A stretch of 5,222 nt of DNA, from the NCBI GenBank assembly GCA_036639635.1, contig JAVWIF010000079.1, forward strand, positions 1-5,222. The letters run 5' to 3'. The position numbers and the translations under genes were made by a program. The notes under the pieces were generated by a model. The model made no database searches and had not been told where the DNA came from. It worked only from the letters and a program-made list of their open reading frames with translations. Origin of the DNA: JAVWIF01 sp036639635 (GTDB lineage Bacteria > Bacillota_I > Bacilli_A > Erysipelotrichales > Erysipelotrichaceae). Within the stretch, counting starts at the first letter, position 1. Every line of letters starts with the position of its first letter. Below are positions 1 through 5,222 of the stretch, piece by piece.

Positions 1-26
1 TTTTGATAAAAAATATTTTAATGCAA

Positions 27-76
27 AAAAGCTACATTGTCTATACTGTGTAAGAAGTATTGACAATGTAGCTTTT
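27..76. terminator. Bidirectional hairpin terminator left of nrdA
   Basis: A perfect 15-bp inverted repeat (27-41 with 62-76, core GCTACATTGTC/GACAATGTAGC) is extended, after one T/T mismatch, by 5 more pairs (43-47 with 56-60), leaving an 8-nt loop. The outer arms are AAAA and TTTT, so the stem carries U residues at its 3' side in both directions. The U-run is longer (six) when read on the minus strand. It probably ends transcription of a gene left of the window. The tandem stops TGA TAA at 4-9 would fit a plus-strand gene ending at the window edge, but nothing else of that gene is visible. Confidence 0.8.
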
Positions 77-124
77 ATCATATCTCTTGTTTATAAATAC
101 CAAATTCAATTACAAATTTCATGA

Positions 125-154
125 TTGTTTTTAGGCAAATCAATTGCGTATAAT
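125..154 (+). promoter_or_regulatory. Candidate sigma-A promoter of nrdAB
   Basis: A perfect -10 box TATAAT lies at 149-154, with a TTGTTT -35-like hexamer at 125-130 and an 18-nt spacer. Transcription would start near 160-162 and give a leader of about 40 nt before the nrdA start at 200. It is the only good promoter-like pair between the upstream terminator and nrdA. The -35 match is partial, so the call rests mainly on the -10 box and its position. Confidence 0.55.
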
Positions 155-170
155 ACTAATATTTAGCTAT

Positions 171-182
171 ACTAGTACTAGT
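171..182. promoter_or_regulatory. Perfect 12-bp palindrome, candidate operator of nrdAB
   Basis: ACTAGTACTAGT reads identically on both strands and is also two tandem copies of ACTAGT. It lies about 10-20 nt downstream of the predicted transcription start and ends 2 nt before the ribosome binding site, where a bound repressor would block the operon. The outer letters (CTA....TAG) fit the C-w-A....T-w-G frame of NrdR boxes, but the centre GTAC does not match the usual AT-rich NrdR core and no second box is seen about 31 bp away. Assignment to NrdR is therefore only a guess. Confidence 0.35.
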
Positions 183-183
183 T

Positions 184-191
184 AAGGATGG
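184..191 (+). promoter_or_regulatory. Ribosome binding site that sets the nrdA start
   Basis: AAGGATGG resembles the AAGGAGG Shine-Dalgarno core and ends 8 nt before the ATG at 200, which is normal spacing. An in-frame ATG at 188 lies inside this motif and so has no ribosome binding site of its own. A third ATG at 209 is 17 nt away, too far. Confidence 0.6.
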
Positions 192-199
192 TATGTGAC

Positions 200-2713
200 A
201 TGAAGATAATGAAACGTGATGGAAGTTCTCAAGAGTTTGCATTAGACAAGATAAAACAAGCAATTCAAAAGGCTTTTTTAAGCACAAAAGAAACAATTGA
301 AGAAGATACACTACAAAAAATATGTGAAGAAGTAGCAGATATTGTACAAGAAGATATTGTCATCAGTGTTGAAATGATACAGGATAAAGTAGAAGAAACA
401 TTGATGAAATATCATTATTTTAAATGTGCTAAAAGCTATATTTTATATCGTCAAAAAAGAAGTGAACAACGTCACATTATTGATGAATTATGTACCTGTT
501 TAAAAGATGAAGGTATACGTGATACCATGACATTGATTCAAAAAAATTTTTATGAAGAAGGATATGAATTAACAAACCTTTCTATGAAGCTTCACTCTTT
601 TTTGAAAGAAGAAATGAATCGTGATGAACGATTGAAAGCGATTATGAAGGCAAGTGTAGAATTAATCAGTAAAGAAACACCTAAATGGGAATATATAGCA
701 GGTAGATTTTTGGCTTATCAAATACATAGCGATATACAAGCACGTGAAGCAAAACTTGGGATTCACTCTTATGTAGAAAAGATAAGTTATCTAGAAAAAG
801 AAGGTTACTTTGGTAGTTATATTAGAGAGCACTATAGTGATGCACAACTGCTTGAGGCAAGTTCCTATATTGAAGATAAACGTGATGAGAAATTTACGTT
901 TAGTGGCTTGGATTTAATAGCAAAACGCTATTTAATATGTTCACATAAACATGAATTATTAGAAACGCCGCAAGAGATGTTTTTAGGTATTGCACTACAT
1001 TTAGCAATGCTTGAAAAAGATAAAATGTTTTGGGTAAAAGAAATCTATGATGTATTAAGCTTATTACAAGTAACACTAGCTACACCTACTATGGCAAATG
1101 CTAGAAAACCATACCATCAATTATCGTCTTGTTTTATTGATTGTGTAGATGATACGTTAGGTAATATTTATAAGAGTCTAGATAACTTTGCTCGTGTATC
1201 AAAATATGGCGGTGGTATGGGACTTTACTTTGGGAAAGTACGAGCCAATGGTAGTGATATAAGAGGCTTTGAAGGTGCAGCAGGAGGTGTAATTCCTTGG
1301 ATCAAGCTAGTCAATGATACAGCAATAGCAGTGGATCAATTAGGTGTACGTCAAGGAGCTGTGGCTGTGTATTTAGATGTTTGGCATAGCGATTTACCAG
1401 AATTTTTGAATCTACGCACCAATAATGGAGATGATCGTGCAAAAGCACACGATATTTTTCCAGCTGTATGCTATCCTGATTTATTTTGGAAGATGGCAAA
1501 AGAAGATCTAAATGCTAACTGGTACTTTATGTGTCCTCATGAAATATACAAGGTAAAAGGGTATCATTTAGAAGATAGTTATGGCGAAGCTTGGGAACGT
1601 AAATATTTTGATTGTGTCCAAGATCATAGAATACATAAACGTGTTATGAGTTTAAAAGAAGTGGTACGTTTCATACTAAAATCAGCAGTAGAAACTGGTA
1701 CGCCATTTACCTTTAATCGCGATAGTGTGAATCGTATGAATCCAAATGGACATGATGGCATGATTTATTGTAGTAATCTATGTACTGAAATAGCACAGAA
1801 TATGAGTCCAATTAGTTTAATGGATAGTGAAATCATAGAAGTTGATGGTGAACAAATTATTGTTGAAAAGAGTAAACCAGGAGATTTTGTGGTTTGTAAT
1901 TTAGCATCTTTATCACTGGGTAATTTAAATGTAAATGATGAGGAAGAGTTAGCACACGTGATTCAAGTGAGTGTTCGTGCCCTTGATAATGTAATTGATT
2001 TAAATTATTATCCGTTACCTTATGCGAAAATAACCAATCGAAAAATGCGTCCAATTGGTTTAGGAGTGAGCGGCTATCATCATATGTTAGTGAAACAAAA
2101 CATTCGTTTTGAATCGGAAGAACACCTTCACTTTGTTGATGAATTATTTGAAAAAATAAATTATTATACGATTGAAGCAAGTTGCAATTTAGCAAAAGAA
2201 AAAGGACGATATAACTTATTTACACACAGTGATTGGGAAAGTGGTGCATACTTTACTAAGCGTCATTATAACAGTGATAAATGGCTTGCCTTAGCAAATA
2301 AAGTGGCCCTACAAGGAATGCGTAATGGCTATCTAATTGCAGTTGCCCCAACAAGTTCAACATCAATTATTGCAGGAACGAGCGCAGGCGTTGATCCGAT
2401 TATGAATAAATATTTCTTAGAAGAGAAAAAAGGCAGTATGATAGCACGTGTTGCTCCTGACTTAGATGCAAGAACATTTTGGTTATATAAAAACGCACAT
2501 TTAATTGATCAAGAATGGATTATAAAAGCGGCGAGTGTACGACAACGTCACAATGACCAATCGCAATCGGTAAACTTATATATTACCAATGAGTATACGT
2601 TAAGACAAGTATTAAACTTGTTTATCATGGCTTGTGAGTTAGGGGTAAAGACCTTATATTATACCCGTAGTAAATCACTAGAAGTAGAAGAATGTGAATC
2701 TTGTGCATCATAA
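200..2713 (+). CDS. nrdA: Class I ribonucleotide reductase, large (alpha) subunit NrdA
   Basis: Catalytic subunit of aerobic ribonucleotide reductase, a cytoplasmic enzyme reducing ribonucleoside diphosphates to deoxy forms with NrdB. Start at 200 (837 aa) follows the ribosome binding site; ATG 188 would add four residues. Visible parts: an N-terminal ATP-cone (about 1-86, KRDG at 5-8), a second cone-like stretch (about 90-176) lacking KRDG, then the catalytic barrel. By E. coli numbering in parentheses: C311 (C225) and C566 (C462) are the active-site redox pair; N526, C528 and E530 (N437, C439, E441) lie in SNLCTEI, C528 being the thiyl-radical cysteine; Y820-Y821 (Y730-Y731) in KTLYY relay the radical; C832 and C835 in the tail are the shuttle cysteines. 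All key residues are present. The gene is first in an operon with nrdB. E. coli NrdA has 761 residues; the excess is mainly the extra N-terminal module and about 15 residues between C528 and C566. Confidence 0.96.
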   Translation: MKIMKRDGSSQEFALDKIKQAIQKAFLSTKETIEEDTLQKICEEVADIVQEDIVISVEMIQDKVEETLMKYHYFKCAKSYILYRQKRSEQRHIIDELCTCLKDEGIRDTMTLIQKNFYEEGYELTNLSMKLHSFLKEEMNRDERLKAIMKASVELISKETPKWEYIAGRFLAYQIHSDIQAREAKLGIHSYVEKISYLEKEGYFGSYIREHYSDAQLLEASSYIEDKRDEKFTFSGLDLIAKRYLICSHKHELLETPQEMFLGIALHLAMLEKDKMFWVKEIYDVLSLLQVTLATPTMANARKPYHQLSSCFIDCVDDTLGNIYKSLDNFARVSKYGGGMGLYFGKVRANGSDIRGFEGAAGGVIPWIKLVNDTAIAVDQLGVRQGAVAVYLDVWHSDLPEFLNLRTNNGDDRAKAHDIFPAVCYPDLFWKMAKEDLNANWYFMCPHEIYKVKGYHLEDSYGEAWERKYFDCVQDHRIHKRVMSLKEVVRFILKSAVETGTPFTFNRDSVNRMNPNGHDGMIYCSNLCTEIAQNMSPISLMDSEIIEVDGEQIIVEKSKPGDFVVCNLASLSLGNLNVNDEEELAHVIQVSVRALDNVIDLNYYPLPYAKITNRKMRPIGLGVSGYHHMLVKQNIRFESEEHLHFVDELFEKINYYTIEASCNLAKEKGRYNLFTHSDWESGAYFTKRHYNSDKWLALANKVALQGMRNGYLIAVAPTSSTSIIAGTSAGVDPIMNKYFLEEKKGSMIARVAPDLDARTFWLYKNAHLIDQEWIIKAASVRQRHNDQSQSVNLYITNEYTLRQVLNLFIMACELGVKTLYYTRSKSLEVEECESCAS

Positions 2714-2731
2714 AATGGAGGAAATGAATGG

Positions 2732-3775
2732 ATGAAAACCTTAAAAAAGAAACCGTTATTTAATGAATTTGGTGATTGTGAAGTACATTTACGTAGGATG
2801 ATCAACGGAAATACAACAAATTTAAACGATTTTAATAATATGAAATATACTTGGGTAAGTGATTGGTATCGTCAAGCAATGAATAACTTTTGGATACCAG
2901 AGGAGATTAATTTAAATCAGGATGTAAAAGATTATCGAAAACTATCACCTGCACAAAAAAGTGCCTATGATAAAACATTATCTTTCTTAATCTTTTTAGA
3001 CTCTATTCAAACAGCAAATTTACCGAATGTGGGGAATTATATAAGTGCCAATGAAGTAAATTTATGCTTAACTATTCAAGCATTCCAAGAAGGTGTGCAT
3101 TCTCAAAGTTATAGTTATATGTTAGACTCTATTTGCTCGCCTGAAGAGCGTACAAATATTTTATATCAATGGAAAGATGACCAACACTTACTTGATCGTA
3201 ATAAGTTTATAGGTAACTTATACAATGACTTTCAAGAACACTGTGATAGTTTTCATTTAATGAAAACATTGATGGCAAACTATATTTTAGAAGGTATTTA
3301 TTTTTATTCTGGATTTATGTTTTTCTATAATCTAGGAAGAAATGGTAAGATGCCTGGAAGTGTACAAGAGATTCGATATATTAATCGTGACGAAAATACC
3401 CATTTATGGTTATTCCGTTCTATGATTTTAGAACTTCAAAAAGAAGAACCTGAACTATTCCTTGAAGAACATATTCAATTATATAAAGATATGTTAAGAC
3501 AAGGAGTAGAAGAAGAGATTAAATGGGGAGCTTATGTTATTGGAAATGATATTGAAGGTTTAACTATGGAAATGGTGTCGGATTATATATATTACCTAGG
3601 AAATCTAAGGAGTACCTCCTTAGGATTTGGTACTTTATATGAAGGGTATGAAGAAGAACCCAAATCCATGGAATGGGTATCAATGTATGCAAATGCAAAT
3701 TTAATAAAGACTGATTTTTTTGAAGCACGCTCTAGTGCATATGCTAAATCAAGTGCTTTAGTAGATGATCTATAA
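2732..3775 (+). CDS. nrdB: Class I ribonucleotide reductase, small (beta) subunit NrdB
   Basis: Radical-generating partner of NrdA (347 aa), a ferritin-like helical protein that houses a dimetal centre and a stable tyrosyl radical. All expected metal ligands are visible: D90, E120, H123 (in FQEGVH), E187, E221 and H224 (in RDENTH). Y127 sits at the radical-tyrosine position (E. coli Y122), so this is a tyrosyl-radical enzyme and not a tyrosine-lacking class Ic type. W54 (in FWIPEE) and D220 match the radical-transfer residues W48 and D237, and Y337 in the tail may serve as Y356. The acidic-hydrophobic C-terminus (ALVDDL) fits the docking peptide for the large subunit. ATG 2732 is preceded by GGAGG at 2717-2721 with 10-nt spacing, and the gene begins 18 nt after nrdA, so the two are co-transcribed. 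No nrdI is nearby, so diiron is the default guess for the metal, though sequence cannot settle this. Confidence 0.96.
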   Translation: MKTLKKKPLFNEFGDCEVHLRRMINGNTTNLNDFNNMKYTWVSDWYRQAMNNFWIPEEINLNQDVKDYRKLSPAQKSAYDKTLSFLIFLDSIQTANLPNVGNYISANEVNLCLTIQAFQEGVHSQSYSYMLDSICSPEERTNILYQWKDDQHLLDRNKFIGNLYNDFQEHCDSFHLMKTLMANYILEGIYFYSGFMFFYNLGRNGKMPGSVQEIRYINRDENTHLWLFRSMILELQKEEPELFLEEHIQLYKDMLRQGVEEEIKWGAYVIGNDIEGLTMEMVSDYIYYLGNLRSTSLGFGTLYEGYEEEPKSMEWVSMYANANLIKTDFFEARSSAYAKSSALVDDL

Positions 3776-3780
3776 GGTAT

Positions 3781-3809
3781 TTGAATAAGGAATACAAATA
3801 CGATATATA
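3781..3809 (+). promoter_or_regulatory. Candidate promoter of ldh
   Basis: A TTGAAT -35-like hexamer (3781-3786) is followed after 17 nt by TATATA (3804-3809); the overlapping TATACT at 3806-3811 is an alternative -10 box with 19-nt spacing. Transcription would start near 3816, leaving a leader of about 97 nt. It begins 6 nt after the nrdB stop. The region is AT-rich, so chance matches are a concern. Confidence 0.4.
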
Positions 3810-3822
3810 CTAGATACGTATT
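3797..3822. promoter_or_regulatory. Inverted repeat around the ldh -10 box, candidate operator
   Basis: AATACG (3797-3802) and CGTATT (3817-3822) are perfect inverted copies separated by 14 nt. The arm centres are 20 bp apart, about two helical turns, and the predicted -10 box lies between them. This geometry would suit a dimeric repressor, but arms of 6 bp in AT-rich DNA can arise by chance. The arms do not resemble the Rex site (TTGTGA...TCACAA). Confidence 0.25.
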
Positions 3823-3839
3823 GAGGCAAGAAAAGCGTT

Positions 3840-3867
3840 ATGAAAAGGAAAAGATTACCCTTTTCAT
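3840..3867 (+). other. Hairpin in the nrdB-ldh spacer
   Basis: ATGAAAAGG (3840-3848) pairs perfectly with CCTTTTCAT (3859-3867) around a 10-nt loop; AGC at 3834-3836 and GCT at 3872-3874 could add an outer stem across an internal loop. No U-run follows, so it is a poor intrinsic terminator. It may weaken read-through from nrdB, protect the 3' end of the nrdAB message, or be a structured part of the ldh leader if the promoter at 3781-3809 is real. Confidence 0.4.
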
Positions 3868-3897
3868 CCATGCTAAGTTCCATTAAGATTGATAAAT

Positions 3898-3904
3898 AGA
3901 GGAG
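3898..3904 (+). promoter_or_regulatory. Ribosome binding site that sets the ldh start
   Basis: AGAGGAG ends 8 nt before ATG 3913, ideal spacing. The same frame is open further upstream with a TTG at 3889 and a GTG at 3904, but TTG lies upstream of this site and GTG overlaps it, so both are rejected as starts. Confidence 0.75.
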
Positions 3905-3912
3905 TGAATCAT

Positions 3913-4863
3913 ATGAGTGAAAAAAGAAAATTAGTATTGGTTGGAACTGGATTTGTTGGAATGAGTATGGCATATAGCTTTTTGAATACAGGAGGCATTG
4001 ATGAACTTGTTTTAATTGATGTAGACCATGAAAAAGCAATTGGTGAAGCGATGGATTTACAACATGGATTACCTTATGCACGTGGTAAAATGAATATTAA
4101 AGCAGGAACATATGAGGAATGCAAAGATGCCTCCATTGTTGTGATAACAGCAGGTGTTGCGCAAAGAAGTGATGAAACACGTTTAGATTTAACGGCACGT
4201 AATGCACGCATTATGAAGAGTGTAGTAGAAAATATTATGAGTAGTGGCTTTGATGGAATATTGGTAGTTGCTAGTAATCCAGTAGATTCTATGACATACT
4301 TAGCGCAACAAATATCCCAATTACCAAAGAATCGTGTGATAGGTTCGGGAACAATTTTAGATACAGCACGTTTACGTTATATGATGAGTGAATATTTACA
4401 AGTATCTTCTAGTAATGTACACGCTTATATAATGGGAGAACATGGTGATTCTAGTTTTGTACCTTGGACGAATGCGTATATTGGATGTAAAAATCTATTA
4501 GAGTTATTAGATGAAAAAGGAAAAGATTTAAGTGATTTACATGAAATTTATACCCAAGTTCAACAAGCAGGTTATGAAATAGTAAAACGTAAAAAATCAA
4601 CATACTATGGAATTGGTTTATCGTTAAATAGGTTAGTTCATGCCATTCTTGATGATGAGAATGTAATCCTAACATTATCAACATATCAGAATGGAGAATA
4701 TGGTCAAGAAGGTTTATATATTGGTGTACCAGCACTTGTTAATCGCCAAGGAATACGTGAAATTGTAAAGCTTGATCTTAATGAAATTGATCAATGCAAG
4801 TTTAACCAGAGTTGTGAAGCAATGAAAGAAATTAATCGTCAAACACAAGATGCCATAAAATAA
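3913..4863 (+). CDS. ldh: L-lactate dehydrogenase
   Basis: NAD-dependent cytoplasmic enzyme (316 aa, usual length) that reduces pyruvate to L-lactate and regenerates NAD+ in fermentation. The Rossmann fold opens with GTGFVG (11-16), and D36 ends the second strand, which favours NAD over NADP. With conventional LDH numbering in parentheses: Q84 (Q102) marks lactate rather than malate specificity, R90 (R109) is the mobile-loop arginine, N122 (N140), D150 (D168), R153 (R171, substrate carboxylate), H177 (H195, proton donor, in GEHGDS) and T230 (T246). R155 (R173) and H170 (H188) match the fructose-1,6-bisphosphate site of allosteric bacterial LDHs, so FBP activation is likely. The loop after Q84 reads R-S-D where K-P-G is usual. 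ATG 3913 is chosen for its ribosome binding site and because MSEKRKLVLVGTG is a typical LDH beginning. Tandem TAA stops end the gene. It probably has its own promoter, separate from nrdAB. Confidence 0.95.
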   Translation: MSEKRKLVLVGTGFVGMSMAYSFLNTGGIDELVLIDVDHEKAIGEAMDLQHGLPYARGKMNIKAGTYEECKDASIVVITAGVAQRSDETRLDLTARNARIMKSVVENIMSSGFDGILVVASNPVDSMTYLAQQISQLPKNRVIGSGTILDTARLRYMMSEYLQVSSSNVHAYIMGEHGDSSFVPWTNAYIGCKNLLELLDEKGKDLSDLHEIYTQVQQAGYEIVKRKKSTYYGIGLSLNRLVHAILDDENVILTLSTYQNGEYGQEGLYIGVPALVNRQGIREIVKLDLNEIDQCKFNQSCEAMKEINRQTQDAIK

Positions 4864-4905
4864 TAAAATACCCTTAAAGCGATGATCACTTTAAGGGTAT
4901 TTTAT
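4863..4905. terminator. Bidirectional terminator between ldh and the convergent deacetylase gene
   Basis: A perfect 17-bp inverted repeat (4863-4879 with 4889-4905, core ATACCCTTAAAG/CTTTAAGGGTAT) closes a 9-nt loop. T-rich sequence follows on the plus strand (TATTTTATCTTTATTT), and the left arm gives TATTTTATTATTTT on the minus strand. The stem starts on the last base of the ldh stop codon and ends 2 nt from the stop codon of the opposing gene, so one hairpin serves both. Confidence 0.9.
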
Positions 4906-4907
4906 CT

Positions 4908-5222
4908 TTATTTATTAAATGGGGAAAGAATGACAGCATCTTCAGCAATTAAAGCTTCACCTTTATATTTCATTAATTCAGATAGGGTCACAAATTGATA
5001 TCCTTTTTCTTTTAGAATTGGTAACATTTGTTGAATTGCTTTTGCAGAAGAATCATAGATATCATGTAATAAGATAACTGCACCATCTCCAGCTTTTGTT
5101 TTTGCGATTGTTGTAATAGCATCCGCATTCTTACTCTTCCAGTCAAGCGTATCAACATTCCATAAAGCAAAATCAAGAGTAGATACTTTACGTACGTTGT
5201 CATTTAATGCACCATAAGGAGG
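4908..5222 (-). CDS. Polysaccharide deacetylase (NodB-type), C-terminal part, cut by the window edge
   Basis: An open frame enters from the right edge on the minus strand and runs 104 codons to TAA (4908-4910); no start is in the window. The visible part begins PPYG, the end of the R-P-P-x-G motif of the NodB fold (its Arg would lie just outside), followed by WNVDTLDWK (motif 4, visible residues 21-29) and LLHDI (motif 5, 51-55, the catalytic His). The domain ends with YQFVTLSEL, typical of Firmicute peptidoglycan deacetylases, then about 20 further residues. The family removes N-acetyl groups from cell-wall sugars, often for lysozyme resistance, using a metal held by Asp and His residues that would be upstream. 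Extracellular or membrane-anchored location is expected for the family but cannot be seen. Peptidoglycan GlcNAc is the likeliest substrate; MurNAc or another polymer is possible. It converges on ldh with a shared terminator. Confidence 0.88.
   Translation of the reverse strand, partial: PPYGALNDNVRKVSTLDFALWNVDTLDWKSKNADAITTIAKTKAGDGAVILLHDIYDSSAKAIQQMLPILKEKGYQFVTLSELMKYKGEALIAEDAVILSPFNK

Noticed and set aside
2..121. Open frame of 39 codons on the plus strand from the left edge to TGA
   Set aside because: It reads straight through the strong hairpin terminator, has no recognisable motif, and its composition is that of AT-rich intergenic DNA.
188..199. ATG at 188 as the nrdA start
   Set aside because: It lies within the only Shine-Dalgarno-like motif and would add MVCD, which is not typical of the family; ATG 200 has proper spacing.
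1311..2195. Minus-strand open frames at 1311-1499 and 1857-2195
   Set aside because: Both lie fully inside nrdA, opposite conserved catalytic sequence, and show no protein-like features of their own.
3829..3844. CcpA cre-like site near AAGCGTTAT in the ldh leader
   Set aside because: Only the central AARCG-NWWW part fits; three positions in the outer TG and CA elements fail, so it is not a convincing cre site.
3776..3912. Rex operator upstream of ldh
   Set aside because: I looked for TTGTGA-N6-TCACAA or close variants, as Rex often controls ldh in Firmicutes, and found none.
3770..4735. Minus-strand open frames at 3770-4081 and 4451-4735
   Set aside because: They are antisense to ldh (the first also to the spacer), rich in Leu, His and Tyr as expected for shadows, with no known motif.
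5012..5203. Minus-strand open frame of 63 aa
   Set aside because: It overlaps the deacetylase fragment in another frame of the same strand; only the other frame shows family motifs.
1..5222. A previously undescribed system, mobile element, CRISPR array or RNA gene
   Set aside because: Almost all of the window is explained by conserved housekeeping genes and their signals; no terminal repeats, spacer arrays, transposase or integrase motifs, or tRNA-like folds were seen.

Overview
The window is AT-rich, densely coding DNA using the standard bacterial code (Trp is TGG, stops are mostly TAA). It has strong AGGAG-type ribosome binding sites and U-rich hairpin terminators, which points to a low-GC Firmicute. 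The style of the RNR and LDH proteins makes me think of the Erysipelotrichia group, but that is an impression I cannot test here.

Layout, left to right. Positions 1-199 are an intergenic region with a strong bidirectional hairpin terminator (27-76), a promoter with a perfect TATAAT box (125-154) and a 12-bp perfect palindrome (171-182) just before the ribosome binding site. Next come nrdA (200-2713) and nrdB (2732-3775), 18 nt apart, forming a class I (NrdA/NrdB-type) aerobic ribonucleotide reductase operon. A 137-nt spacer follows with a candidate promoter, an AATACG/CGTATT dyad around its -10 box and a leader hairpin. It leads to an L-lactate dehydrogenase gene, ldh (3913-4863). A 17-bp bidirectional terminator (4863-4905) separates ldh from a convergent gene on the minus strand (4908-5222, cut by the right edge). 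That gene has no start codon in the window and encodes the C-terminal 104 residues of a polysaccharide (probably peptidoglycan) deacetylase.

How the genes work together: NrdA and NrdB form one enzyme that makes deoxyribonucleotides. NrdB carries the dimetal site and radical tyrosine; NrdA carries the active-site cysteines and allosteric sites. Ldh regenerates NAD+ from pyruvate during fermentation and keeps the residues associated with fructose-1,6-bisphosphate activation. The deacetylase probably modifies the cell wall. The three units look independently transcribed and are ordinary core functions.

I found no mobile element, CRISPR array, RNA gene or clearly new system. The points most worth a second look are an N-terminal region in NrdA that looks like an intact ATP-cone followed by a degenerate second one, and the palindromic candidate operators in front of nrdA and ldh.
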